From an uncultured Ruminococcus sp. (lineage in GTDB: Bacteria > Bacillota > Clostridia > Oscillospirales > Ruminococcaceae), in contig NZ_CAMKRR010000016.1 of the NCBI RefSeq assembly GCF_946415235.1, positions 1-43,766 on the forward strand: a DNA stretch of 43,766 nucleotides. The letters run 5' to 3'. Positions 1 to 6,360 of this stretch are shown here, piece by piece. Below the pieces are notes generated by a model that saw nothing but the letters and a program-made list of their open reading frames with translations, ran no database searches and was not told the origin of the DNA. Every line of letters begins with the position of its first letter. The first letter of the stretch is position 1. Position numbers and translations under genes: made by a program.

Positions 1-50
1 GCTACCTCCACCTTGGCAAGGTGGCGCTCTACCAGATGAGCTAAATCCGC
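1..50 (-). tRNA. tRNA-Gly(GCC), 3' part cut by window edge
   Basis: The minus strand reads GCGGATTTAGCTCATCTGG from position 50, followed by an anticodon arm with five paired bases around the loop TTGCCAA, giving anticodon GCC. The D-arm and anticodon arm are complete; the T-arm and acceptor 3' strand lie outside the window. It is the last gene of a four-tRNA cluster read leftwards. Confidence 0.9.
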
Positions 51-80
51 ATTATATATAGAACGCGGAAGCGTTCTATA

Positions 81-156
81 TGGTGCTTCCGGTCGGAATC
101 GAACCAACGACACGGGGATTTTCAGTCCCCTGCTCTACCGACTGAGCTACAGAAGC
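81..156 (-). tRNA. tRNA-Phe(GAA)
   Basis: A complete 76-nt cloverleaf on the minus strand: acceptor GCTTCTG pairs with the 3' strand before an encoded CCA. The D-loop AGTCGGTAGA, the anticodon loop CTGAAAA (anticodon GAA) and the T-loop GGTTCGATTCC are all standard. The CCA end is genome-encoded, like its Asp and Val neighbours. Confidence 0.97.
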
Positions 157-159
157 GCA

Positions 160-236
160 TGGCGACCCCGAACAGATTCGAACTGTCGACCTCCTGCGTG
201 ACAGGCAGGCGTTCTAACCAACTGAACTACGAGGCC
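160..236 (-). tRNA. tRNA-Asp(GTC)
   Basis: A complete 77-nt minus-strand cloverleaf starting GGCCTCGTAGTTCAG. The anticodon arm CCTGC-CTGTCAC-GCAGG carries GTC, the T-loop is AGTTCGAATCT, and CCA is encoded. The gene is separated from tRNA-Phe by 3 nt, consistent with co-transcription and processing from one precursor. Confidence 0.97.
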
Positions 237-239
237 ATT

Positions 240-315
240 TGGTGGGGACTACAGGGCTCGAACCTGTGACCCTCTGCTTGTAAGGCAGATGCTCTCCCAG
301 CTGAGCTAAACCCCC
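240..315 (-). tRNA. tRNA-Val(TAC)
   Basis: A complete 76-nt minus-strand cloverleaf starting GGGGGTTTAGCTCAGC. The anticodon loop CTTACAA carries TAC, the T-loop is GGTTCGAGCC, and CCA is encoded. It is the first gene of the Val-Asp-Phe-Gly cluster and lies directly downstream of a consensus promoter. Confidence 0.97.
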
Positions 316-350
316 ACTTCGCAGACGCCGTATCCTCGGCGACGAAAATA

Positions 351-379
351 ATTATATCACAGTATCTCAGGTTTGTCAA
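351..379 (-). promoter_or_regulatory. SigA-type promoter of the tRNA cluster
   Basis: On the minus strand TTGACA (374-379) and TATAAT (351-356) are separated by exactly 17 bp, a perfect consensus match. This is expected for a strongly transcribed stable-RNA unit. The predicted start lies about 30 nt upstream of tRNA-Val. Confidence 0.9.
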
Positions 380-453
380 GCATTTTTTGAAAATTTTTTT
401 GAGATTTTTTTGACAACTCTCGAAAACCGCTGAAAACAGCCGATAACAGGAAG

Positions 454-484
454 AAAAAGTGAGCAGACCCGCTGCTCACTTTTT
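454..484 (-). terminator. Rho-independent terminator after the CPBP gene
   Basis: A perfect 13-bp inverted repeat AAAAAGTGAGCAG / CTGCTCACTTTTT with loop ACCCG. The A/T flanks give a U-tract on either strand. It lies 45 bp beyond the stop of the CPBP protease gene, so it closes the five-gene gntR-ABC operon. It also separates that operon from the tRNA promoter. Confidence 0.9.
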
Positions 485-528
485 ATATCTTTTATTTACC
501 CCGTTTATATTATTTCCTTTGTCCCCTG

Positions 529-1398
529 TCAGGCTTTTGCCGTTTTTTTATTCTTTTTGCAGAGAAGCACCATGCATACAGCTCCGCATACTATTATCAT
601 TGGGAATACCGATATTATCAGCGTCCAGAACTCGTTGGTCCTGTACGTGAACTTCTCCCCGTCCGCGTTGTAAGCAAAGGGCAGCAATACACTTGTCGAC
701 ACCGTATCTATGAGCATATGGCACAGCGCCGCAGGATATACCGAGCCCGTCCGCTTTGTCATCCATGTCAGCACAGCCGACCAGAATATGCACATGACTA
801 TCATTGCTATGAAGCCGCCGTAAGGGAAAAAGTCATAGTCCCTGCCGAAGTCGTAGCCGTATGCAAGGAGAGGTCCGTGCCACAGTGCCCATACGATACC
901 CGTTACGACTATCGCCGCAGGAGTTGGCATGAGCTGCTCCAGCTTAGGCGTGAGATAGCCTCTCCAGCCGAGCTCCTCACCGAGTCCGTGAAAGGCAGTT
1001 GCGATGCCCGATATCACCGCTATCAGCAAAGTAGCCGCACCCATTACGATATCGCTTCCGAAGGCGCTCTCGGAGATGCTTCCGTTCTCCACTATAAAAA
1101 GATGAAGTATCAGAGCGCTCACAAAGGGCAGCAATACAGGATATATGACTGCTGCCGCGTAGTATTTTCCGCTGCCTCTTTTTCCGAAGCCCAGCATTGC
1201 GTCACGGAAGCCCTCTTTTGTGACAAGTCTCGTGATAATCGAAGCTATGGCAGGATAGAGCATGAGGGTAGCTCCCCAGAAAGCATTGGTCACGCTGCCC
1301 TGCTTGTCCGAGAATATCAGCTCTATCGCAAAAGCAGGAGCGAAAGCCAGTACAAGGTATATGAATATACGAAGGAGAGTTTTTTTCTTACTTGGCAT
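529..1398 (-). CDS. CPBP (Abi/CAAX-like) family intramembrane glutamic endopeptidase
   Basis: A 289-aa polytopic membrane protein with about seven to eight hydrophobic segments. It carries the CPBP (Rce1/Abi) signature: EELGWRGYL with Glu141, Glu142 and Arg146, then WALWHGP with His174, and CHMLIDT with His227 and Asp231. All four motif positions of the glutamate-protease active site are therefore present. Bacterial members cleave within the membrane or act in bacteriocin self-immunity; the substrate here is unknown. It is the last gene of an operon with a GntR repressor and an ABC transporter, and its start overlaps the permease gene by 11 bp. That context suggests a role in envelope-stress or peptide resistance (inference). 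Confidence 0.9.
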   Translation of the reverse strand: MPSKKKTLLRIFIYLVLAFAPAFAIELIFSDKQGSVTNAFWGATLMLYPAIASIITRLVTKEGFRDAMLGFGKRGSGKYYAAAVIYPVLLPFVSALILHLFIVENGSISESAFGSDIVMGAATLLIAVISGIATAFHGLGEELGWRGYLTPKLEQLMPTPAAIVVTGIVWALWHGPLLAYGYDFGRDYDFFPYGGFIAMIVMCIFWSAVLTWMTKRTGSVYPAALCHMLIDTVSTSVLLPFAYNADGEKFTYRTNEFWTLIISVFPMIIVCGAVCMVLLCKKNKKTAKA

Positions 1399-2119
1399 AA
1401 TTCTCAGCTCCTTTCAGGTACAGCTTCACGGATATCCTGTAGGAAATATAGTACAGCGGCAGTACAGCAAGTGTGCATATGCCTGTCCACAGCAGCAGCT
1501 TTTTCAGCTTGTCAGGATCTCCCACGAAGGCAAACATTCTTTCCCAGAAGGTATCCATGCTTGCAAAGGCGGAGGTATCGCCGAAAAGTATATACACTAT
1601 AAAGCCGAGAATGGCAACGCATACCGCCGTTATCTTTACCATGCTTCCCATTTTCACCCCGAAGCGCACTATCAGCGGATACTCCACGGCTCTCATAAAC
1701 AGCTGCACATAGAACATCGCCGCAATAAGCACGGAAAGTCCGCTCGTCTGTCCAGTGATCTCCTCAGCAAGTGACAATTTCAGCGTTTCGAGGGTCACGA
1801 CAAACATGGCAAACAGCATTGTGAACAGGTACTTTGCGCCTATCTGTCCCTTTATCCCCGATGGGGTCGAGGTAACGAAGTAAGCCCACTTCTTTCTGTC
1901 GTCGCCGTTGAAAACTCCGCTCTGTATGCAGCCTGCCGTAATAAACACGAAAACGCAGAACACTCCCAGTATCATCGTCACCGCTTTGTCGGTAGTATCC
2001 TCATCTCTAGATATTACTACCGCAAAGATCGGGCATGCAGAAAAGAACAGATATGTCAGAAGAAAAAGAAGTACAAGGCGGATATTGAGTTTGAATTCCT
2101 TATAAAGATATCCCGTCAT
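1388..2119 (-). CDS. ABC-2 type transporter permease
   Basis: A 243-aa membrane protein with about six hydrophobic spans (for example residues 12-36, 47-67 and 95-115, and two near the C-terminus). It lacks an ATPase domain, as expected for the membrane half of an ABC-2 exporter. The ATG shares one base with the TGA of the preceding permease gene (TGATG), and a GGAGG lies 8 nt upstream inside that gene, indicating translational coupling. It probably pairs with the 2119-2874 permease and the 2875-3753 ATPase as a heteromeric exporter. No substrate can be read from the sequence. Confidence 0.85.
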   Translation of the reverse strand: MTGYLYKEFKLNIRLVLLFLLTYLFFSACPIFAVVISRDEDTTDKAVTMILGVFCVFVFITAGCIQSGVFNGDDRKKWAYFVTSTPSGIKGQIGAKYLFTMLFAMFVVTLETLKLSLAEEITGQTSGLSVLIAAMFYVQLFMRAVEYPLIVRFGVKMGSMVKITAVCVAILGFIVYILFGDTSAFASMDTFWERMFAFVGDPDKLKKLLLWTGICTLAVLPLYYISYRISVKLYLKGAENYAK

Positions 2120-2874
2120 CAGTAACGCCTCCTTCTGTACTCCTTAAGCGCCCACACATAGAACAGCGCCACTACGCCGACAACAAAGAACGGTGCGGCG
2201 ATAAAGCCTATATTTCGTGCTTTTTCAAAATAAGGCTCAAACACCTTCGCCATAGTCACGTCTGTCGCCTCTCCGTAAAGCCTTGTTGCTTCAGCCATAC
2301 AGAACTTCGTGAATTTCCACGCGAAATATACGAAAGCCGCCAGAATCGGCGCACACGCGAGCAGCGTGATAATCGCTGCCTTGTTCTGATTTTTAAAGCG
2401 GAGCATAAGAGGTATCTCCGAAAAGCCCACAGTCATCAAAGCTCCGATGATAAGGATATTCTTGATATGATCCGTACTTACGGGCATTTTCGCCGCAGCA
2501 GCTATTATCACCTCTGCCAAAATTGCAAGCACAAGACCTGCAAGCAGCAATATACCGCGCACTATGAACTTTGACGCAATTATCTTCTTATCGCTTACGG
2601 GAAGAGTATAGGAAAAGAGCTGCCAGCGTGACTGATAGTCCTTCTGAATGATGTCGTTATGTCCGTAGCCCATACCGACAAGGGCGATACACGCCGCATA
2701 GAAGTATGCCTGCGGATAGAATATCTCTATCACGCCCTCTTCGCCTTTGAGATTGCCTGCATAAGTGCTTATGCATACCAAAGACATCATGGCGACAAAT
2801 ACGAAATAGACAAGAAGCGTGGTAACGGTCGTCTTGCGGATAAGGTATAACTCACGATAGATAAGACCTTTCAT
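2119..2874 (-). CDS. ABC-2 type transporter permease
   Basis: A 251-aa membrane protein opening MKGLIYRELYLIRKT, a typical ABC-2 permease start with an amphipathic helix before the first span. About six transmembrane segments follow. The ATG is immediately after the ATPase stop codon. It is paralogous in layout to the next gene, so the transporter probably uses two different permease subunits, as in YtrC/YtrD-type or EcsB-like exporters. The substrate is unknown. The gene is co-transcribed from the promoter upstream of the GntR gene. Confidence 0.87.
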   Translation of the reverse strand: MKGLIYRELYLIRKTTVTTLLVYFVFVAMMSLVCISTYAGNLKGEEGVIEIFYPQAYFYAACIALVGMGYGHNDIIQKDYQSRWQLFSYTLPVSDKKIIASKFIVRGILLLAGLVLAILAEVIIAAAAKMPVSTDHIKNILIIGALMTVGFSEIPLMLRFKNQNKAAIITLLACAPILAAFVYFAWKFTKFCMAEATRLYGEATDVTMAKVFEPYFEKARNIGFIAAPFFVVGVVALFYVWALKEYRRRRY

Positions 2875-3753
2875 TCATCTCCACTCCTTTTTCTCCCGAT
2901 TTACATAATATATCATTATATCCTCAAGAGTTGCGGGATCAATGACAGCTCCCGAGTATTTACGGCTGCATGAAGCCTTGTCGGACACCATTATCTCCGC
3001 GCCGAAATCGTTCAGCCTTGCGCTTACTATGTCCTCGGCGTCAATGTCCTTGTAGTCGTCCTTTGTGCATTTGAGTATACCGTGACTGTCAAGGATATCG
3101 TCCTTGTAGCCGCTTATGAGCACCTTTCCCTTGTCGATAAAGGTAACGCAGTCCGCTATCTTATCAAGGTCGGATGTGATATGTGAGGACATGAGTATGG
3201 AATGTTCCTCGTTTTGCAGATATTCAAGGAATATATCCAGTATCTCGTTCCTTACAACAGGATCAAGTCCCGTCGTAGCCTCGTCCATAATGAGAAGCCT
3301 GGCATTATGCGAAAGAGCTGCCGCAATTTGCAGCTTCATTTTCATACCCTTTGAGAACTTGCCGAACTTCTTCTTTCTCGGCAGCGCAAAGCGGTCAAGA
3401 TAGCCAAAAAAGGTATCCGTGTTCCACTCCTCGTATATCTCCCGGAGTATCTTGTCGATAGCTATGGCATTGAGCCTGTCGTCAAAGGGCAGCTCGTCAA
3501 ACACCGCGGCTATCTGCTTTTTTGCCTCGTATTGGTCCTTTTCATGGTCAAGTCCGAGGAGACGTATCTCGCCCTCGTCCTTTCGGACGATATTCAGCAG
3601 AGCATTGATAGTAGTGGTCTTGCCTGCGCCGTTCTGACCGATAAAGCCCATGATAGAGCCCTTCGGCACGCTGAAGCTCACCTTGTCGAGAGTAAAGCCG
3701 TCGTACCTTTTTGTCAGTTCCTTAATTTCAATAGCATTTTCATAGTCATTCAT
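2875..3753 (-). CDS. ABC transporter ATP-binding protein
   Basis: A 292-aa cytoplasmic ATPase that energises the two permeases. Walker A is GQNGAGKTT (residues about 39-47), the signature region is FSKGMKMKLQIA (a GntR-linked variant of LSGGQ), Walker B is LLIMDEATTGLDP, and the switch His is in MSSHITSDL. The start at 3753 (MNDYENA) is chosen because GGAGGGG lies 7 nt upstream. An in-frame ATG at 3768 would overlap that ribosome binding site. With this start the gene overlaps the GntR stop by 8 bp (ATGAATGA). The layout matches the YtrA-YtrB type regulators and exporters of Firmicutes, often induced by cell-wall antibiotics (family knowledge). Confidence 0.92.
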   Translation of the reverse strand: MNDYENAIEIKELTKRYDGFTLDKVSFSVPKGSIMGFIGQNGAGKTTTINALLNIVRKDEGEIRLLGLDHEKDQYEAKKQIAAVFDELPFDDRLNAIAIDKILREIYEEWNTDTFFGYLDRFALPRKKKFGKFSKGMKMKLQIAAALSHNARLLIMDEATTGLDPVVRNEILDIFLEYLQNEEHSILMSSHITSDLDKIADCVTFIDKGKVLISGYKDDILDSHGILKCTKDDYKDIDAEDIVSARLNDFGAEIMVSDKASCSRKYSGAVIDPATLEDIMIYYVNREKKEWR

Positions 3754-4129
3754 TTTCTTCCCCTCCATAAATCAGCTCGAGCATTTCCCTGAGCTCGTCA
3801 AGGCTGAGCTCGCACTGTCTCGCCTTATCGCATACCTGAGCGAGCAGAGCCTCGGTCTGGCGCAGATACTCCTCCCTGAGAAGCTCGGTGTTCTGACCTT
3901 TGACAAAGCTGCCCTTGCCCGTATAGGATTCGATAAAGCCGTCCCTTTCGAGGTCCTCATAAGCGCGTTTCGTAGTGATAACGCTTATGCGGAGCTGCTG
4001 TGCAAGTGTACGCATGGAAGGCAGAGCGTCCCCTGCTTTCAGCGTACCGTTGAGGATAAGCCCCTTTATCTGAGAAGATATCTGCTGATAGATAGGCTCA
4101 CCCGATGAGTTGCTGATAATAATATCCAT
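3746..4129 (-). CDS. GntR family (YtrA-like) transcriptional repressor
   Basis: A 127-aa short GntR regulator. The N-terminal winged helix runs from PIYQQISSQIKGLIL through LPSMRTLAQQL and the recognition helix TTKRAYEDLERDGFI to the wing TGKGSFV. A short C-terminal helical dimerisation tail follows, as in the YtrA subfamily, with no ligand-binding domain. The start at 4129 is chosen because GAGGTGG lies 5 nt upstream, and because the longer reading frame would begin upstream of the promoter at 4164-4192. It is first in the operon and probably represses its own promoter. The effector is unknown. Confidence 0.93.
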   Translation of the reverse strand: MDIIISNSSGEPIYQQISSQIKGLILNGTLKAGDALPSMRTLAQQLRISVITTKRAYEDLERDGFIESYTGKGSFVKGQNTELLREEYLRQTEALLAQVCDKARQCELSLDELREMLELIYGGEENE

Positions 4130-4144
4130 AGTCCACCTCATATT

Positions 4145-4192
4145 GTATATATACGTTATACACATTATAACATTTATATACACACTTGTCAA
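4145..4192 (-). promoter_or_regulatory. Promoter and likely GntR operator of the gntR-ABC-CPBP operon
   Basis: On the minus strand TTGACA (4187-4192) and TATAAT (4164-4169) are 17 bp apart. GTGTATA occurs twice, in the spacer and just after the -10, and a perfect 10-bp palindrome GTATATATAC covers 4145-4154. GntR-family regulators bind such TA-rich dyads overlapping the promoter, so autoregulation is likely. The promoter is strongly supported; the operator assignment is inference. Confidence 0.8.
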
Positions 4193-4241
4193 TACCCCTG
4201 CCAAAATTTTTTTCACAAATTTTTTCAGGTATCAGTGCATA

Positions 4242-4463
4242 GTAGGGGCGGATATTATCTGCCCGCAGGTTTCTACGAAATTAAGATAGGCTGTAGGGGA
4301 CGGCGTCCTCGCCCCCGTGCCTTTTCGTTAAAATTGTCGGGCTGATGCAGGCATCAGCCCCTGCACATTGCCATTTGATGTTTTACGGGCGCACAATGTG
4401 CGTCCCTACATGGGTTCATGTTAATTGTATTGTTAAGCGCGGGCGGCAGAACGCCGCCCCTAC
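4242..4463. repeat. Cluster of short GC-rich palindromic (REP-like) units
   Basis: Five imperfect palindromes of about 25 bp lie in tandem at about 4242-4266, 4293-4316, 4338-4363, 4385-4409 and 4437-4463. They share outer ends of GTAGGGGCGG or CCGCCCCTAC type and different inner arms such as GCTGATGCAGGCATCAGC and GCACAATGTGC. Two related units are at 6290-6312 and 6334-6354. The cluster fills most of the 531-bp gap between gntR and rsmD. There is no open reading frame of substance here. Confidence 0.65.
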
Positions 4464-4553
4464 TCTCTATTCACTAATAACTTAAATGTGTATATGATAG
4501 ACAATTAAAAACAGTCTTTTTTAGTAAAAATCGCCTATTTTTAAGAAATAATA

Positions 4554-4582
4554 TAGACAAGCAACGAAAAATAATATATAAT
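4554..4582 (+). promoter_or_regulatory. Promoter of rsmD-coaD operon
   Basis: TAGACA (4554-4559) and TATAAT (4577-4582) are separated by 17 bp. The leader then carries a hairpin CCGCAG-TCATTT-CTGCGG (4626-4643) ending 4 nt before the GGAG ribosome binding site of rsmD (4648-4651). The hairpin might influence initiation, but nothing marks it as a known riboswitch. Confidence 0.75.
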
Positions 4583-4660
4583 ATAGTGTATATAATTCGG
4601 TATCCGTATACCGTAAATGCGGAAACCGCAGTCATTTCTGCGGCTTCGGAGCACTAAAAC

Positions 4661-5218
4661 ATGAGAGTTATCACAGGCATTGCAAGAGGCCGCAGGCTTG
4701 TCGCGCCCGAGGGTCTTGATGTAAGGCCTACAGCAGATAAAGTCAAGGAAGGCATCTTTTCAGCCGTTCAGTTCGAGCTTGAGGGAGCTAAAGTTCTCGA
4801 CCTCTTCGCAGGAAGCGGTCAGATGGGTATAGAAGCCCTCAGCAGAGGCGCAGGACACGCCGTTTTTATAGACAATTCGCTGCGCTCCATAAGATGCGTG
4901 AACGAAAACCTGAGAAATACAGGCTTTGAACGTCAGTCAGAGGTCGTAAACCGTGACAGCTACGATTATATCAAGCTCACCGCCCAGACCTTCGACATCA
5001 TTATCCTCGACCCGCCTTACCGCTATAACCATATCGCAAATATACTCCCCTTTGCAGCAAAAAAGCTCAACGACGGCGGATCTATAATATGCGAGTACGA
5101 AAGCGATGCGGAAGAGCCCGCAGCTCCCGAGGGAATGACGCTGAGAAAGACCTACCACTACGGAAAGATCAATGTAACCATATTCTGCAAACCGTCCGAG
5201 GAGGTGGCTGAGGAATGA
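4661..5218 (+). CDS. rsmD: 16S rRNA (guanine(966)-N(2))-methyltransferase RsmD
   Basis: A 185-aa class I SAM-dependent methyltransferase that modifies G966 of 16S rRNA during 30S assembly. The N-terminus MRVITGIARGRRL is typical of RsmD. The SAM-binding loop is DLFAGSG (residues 47-53) and the N6/N2-amino methyltransferase motif IV is DPPY (117-120). Length matches the family. The stop overlaps the coaD start by 4 bp (ATGA), the usual rsmD-coaD pairing in Firmicutes. GGAG lies 9 nt before the ATG. Confidence 0.95.
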   Translation: MRVITGIARGRRLVAPEGLDVRPTADKVKEGIFSAVQFELEGAKVLDLFAGSGQMGIEALSRGAGHAVFIDNSLRSIRCVNENLRNTGFERQSEVVNRDSYDYIKLTAQTFDIIILDPPYRYNHIANILPFAAKKLNDGGSIICEYESDAEEPAAPEGMTLRKTYHYGKINVTIFCKPSEEVAEE

Positions 5219-5706
5219 GAAGGATCGCCGTCTGCCCGGGAAGCTTTGACCCCGTAACGCTCGGACATCTTGACATAATCACAAGAGCCTCAAAGCTCTT
5301 TGATAAGGTCATAGTCCTTATTTCCAGAAATGCGGGAAAGGCACAGCCAAGCTTCACGGCTACGGAGCGTATGCTTATGATAGAACAGGTCACACGCGAC
5401 CTTGACAATGTTGTTATAGACATTCTCGACGGTCTCCTTGCGGATTACGTGAGAGACGTAGGCGCTGTCGCCATAGTAAAGGGCCTGAGAGCCGTCAGTG
5501 ACTTTGAGTATGAATTCCAGATGGCTCTTGCCAATAAAAAACTGTATGCGGGAGCAGAAACAGTATTCCTTACTACAGCTACCGAGAATATGTATCTCAG
5601 CTCAAGTCTTGTAAAGCAGATAGCATACTTCGGCGGCGATATAAGTCATTTCGTTCCCAACGAGATACTCGATGATATAAAACAAAGACTAATTAAGGAG
5701 AGGTAA
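5215..5706 (+). CDS. coaD: Phosphopantetheine adenylyltransferase
   Basis: A 163-aa cytosolic nucleotidyltransferase that converts 4'-phosphopantetheine and ATP to dephospho-CoA, the fourth step of CoA synthesis. The sequence shows CPGSFDPVTLGHLDI (residues 7-21) with the T/HxGH nucleotide-binding motif, the mid-protein KGLRAVSDFEYEFQMA, and the C-terminal YLSSSLVKQIA motif (the ISST-like element). Length is standard. It is translationally coupled to rsmD. Confidence 0.97.
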   Translation: MRRIAVCPGSFDPVTLGHLDIITRASKLFDKVIVLISRNAGKAQPSFTATERMLMIEQVTRDLDNVVIDILDGLLADYVRDVGAVAIVKGLRAVSDFEYEFQMALANKKLYAGAETVFLTTATENMYLSSSLVKQIAYFGGDISHFVPNEILDDIKQRLIKER

Positions 5707-5711
5707 TTACT

Positions 5712-6203
5712 ATGAGCATTGATGAGATTTTAGAAGAAATGGATGAACTCCTCGATAAGGCAGGTTCAGTTCCGTTTGTAGCACATAAGAAGGTAATAGA
5801 CGGAGAGCGCATGAGAGAGCTCATCAACGACGTCCGTCTGAATATGCCTCACGAGCTCAAAGAGGCTAAGAAGATCGAATTCGACTGCCAGCGTATCCTC
5901 AATGAAGCAAAGCTCAACGCAGAGTCTATAATAAGAAAGGCTGAGGAGCGTGCAGCTCAGATAGTATCAAGAGAGGCTATCGTTACAGAAGCAAAGAAGA
6001 AGGCGCTGGATATGCTCAACAAGGCTCAGACAGCCTCAAAGAACCTTCAGCAGAACGCAGCAGCATCAGTTGCAAAGATGCTCAACGATACAGAGAGCTA
6101 CTACTCAAGAAATCTCCAGAGCATCAAGGTCGTAAAGAGCAAGCTGGGAAGCACTGTGTCATCAGGTCTCGGCATGGACGACAAGAAGAACGGAATTCAG
6201 TAA
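5712..6203 (+). CDS. Conserved coiled-coil protein of unknown function
   Basis: A 163-aa soluble protein, strongly charged and helical. Residues about 40-140 have heptad-like Ala/Leu/Lys/Glu patterns (for example AKLNAESIIRKAEERAAQI) typical of a long coiled coil. Such proteins are often mis-annotated as ATP synthase subunits. It follows coaD by 5 nt with a good AGGAGAGG site, so it is in the rsmD-coaD operon, and a strong terminator follows. The N-terminal 40 residues may form a separate short domain. A DivIVA-like or cell-envelope structural role is possible, but I do not recognise a named family. Confidence 0.75.
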   Translation: MSIDEILEEMDELLDKAGSVPFVAHKKVIDGERMRELINDVRLNMPHELKEAKKIEFDCQRILNEAKLNAESIIRKAEERAAQIVSREAIVTEAKKKALDMLNKAQTASKNLQQNAAASVAKMLNDTESYYSRNLQSIKVVKSKLGSTVSSGLGMDDKKNGIQ

Positions 6204-6245
6204 AAGAAGCGGCACTTGCAGTGTCCGCTGCCGATATAAAAGTTC

Positions 6246-6280
6246 AGCCCCGCGGCTTAGCCGCGGGGCTTGTTCGTTTT
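6246..6280 (+). terminator. Rho-independent terminator of the rsmD operon
   Basis: A perfect 10-bp stem AGCCCCGCGG / CCGCGGGGCT with loop CTTAG, followed by TTGTTCGTTTT. It lies 43 bp after the stop of the coiled-coil gene. Confidence 0.92.
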
Positions 6281-6289
6281 CTGATAAAG

Positions 6290-6312
6290 TAGGGGCGGAT
6301 ATTATCCACCCG
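6290..6312. repeat. REP-like palindromic unit
   Basis: GTAGGGGCGGATATTATCCA followed by CCCGGG repeats, almost base for base, the first unit of the 4242-4463 cluster (GTAGGGGCGGATATTATC plus TGCCC). It lies between two convergent genes, a usual place for REP elements. Confidence 0.6.
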
Positions 6313-6320
6313 GGATATAA

Positions 6321-6354
6321 CGATAAAACCAAAGGGGCGATGCAGCATCGCCCC
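6321..6354 (-). terminator. Terminator of fakA, formed by a REP-like palindrome
   Basis: On the minus strand the stem GGGGCGATG / CATCGCCCC with a three-base loop is followed by TTTGGTTTTATCG. It begins a few bases after the fakA stop. Its GGGGCG...CGCCCC core belongs to the same palindrome family as the 4.3-kb cluster, so the repeat seems to serve as terminator here. Confidence 0.75.
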
Positions 6355-6360
6355 CTAATT

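Noticed and set aside
718..1602. Long plus-strand frame (294 codons) opposite the CPBP and permease genes
   Set aside because: Its translation is rich in Arg, Ser, His and Cys with no domain, and it is the antisense shadow of two well-supported membrane-protein genes.
4130..4216. 29-residue N-terminal extension of the GntR regulator
   Set aside because: It would begin upstream of the operon promoter; the ATG at 4129 has the proper ribosome binding site.
5712..6203. ATP synthase subunit assignment for the coiled-coil protein
   Set aside because: The resemblance is only compositional; no ATP synthase genes are near and no membrane helix is present.
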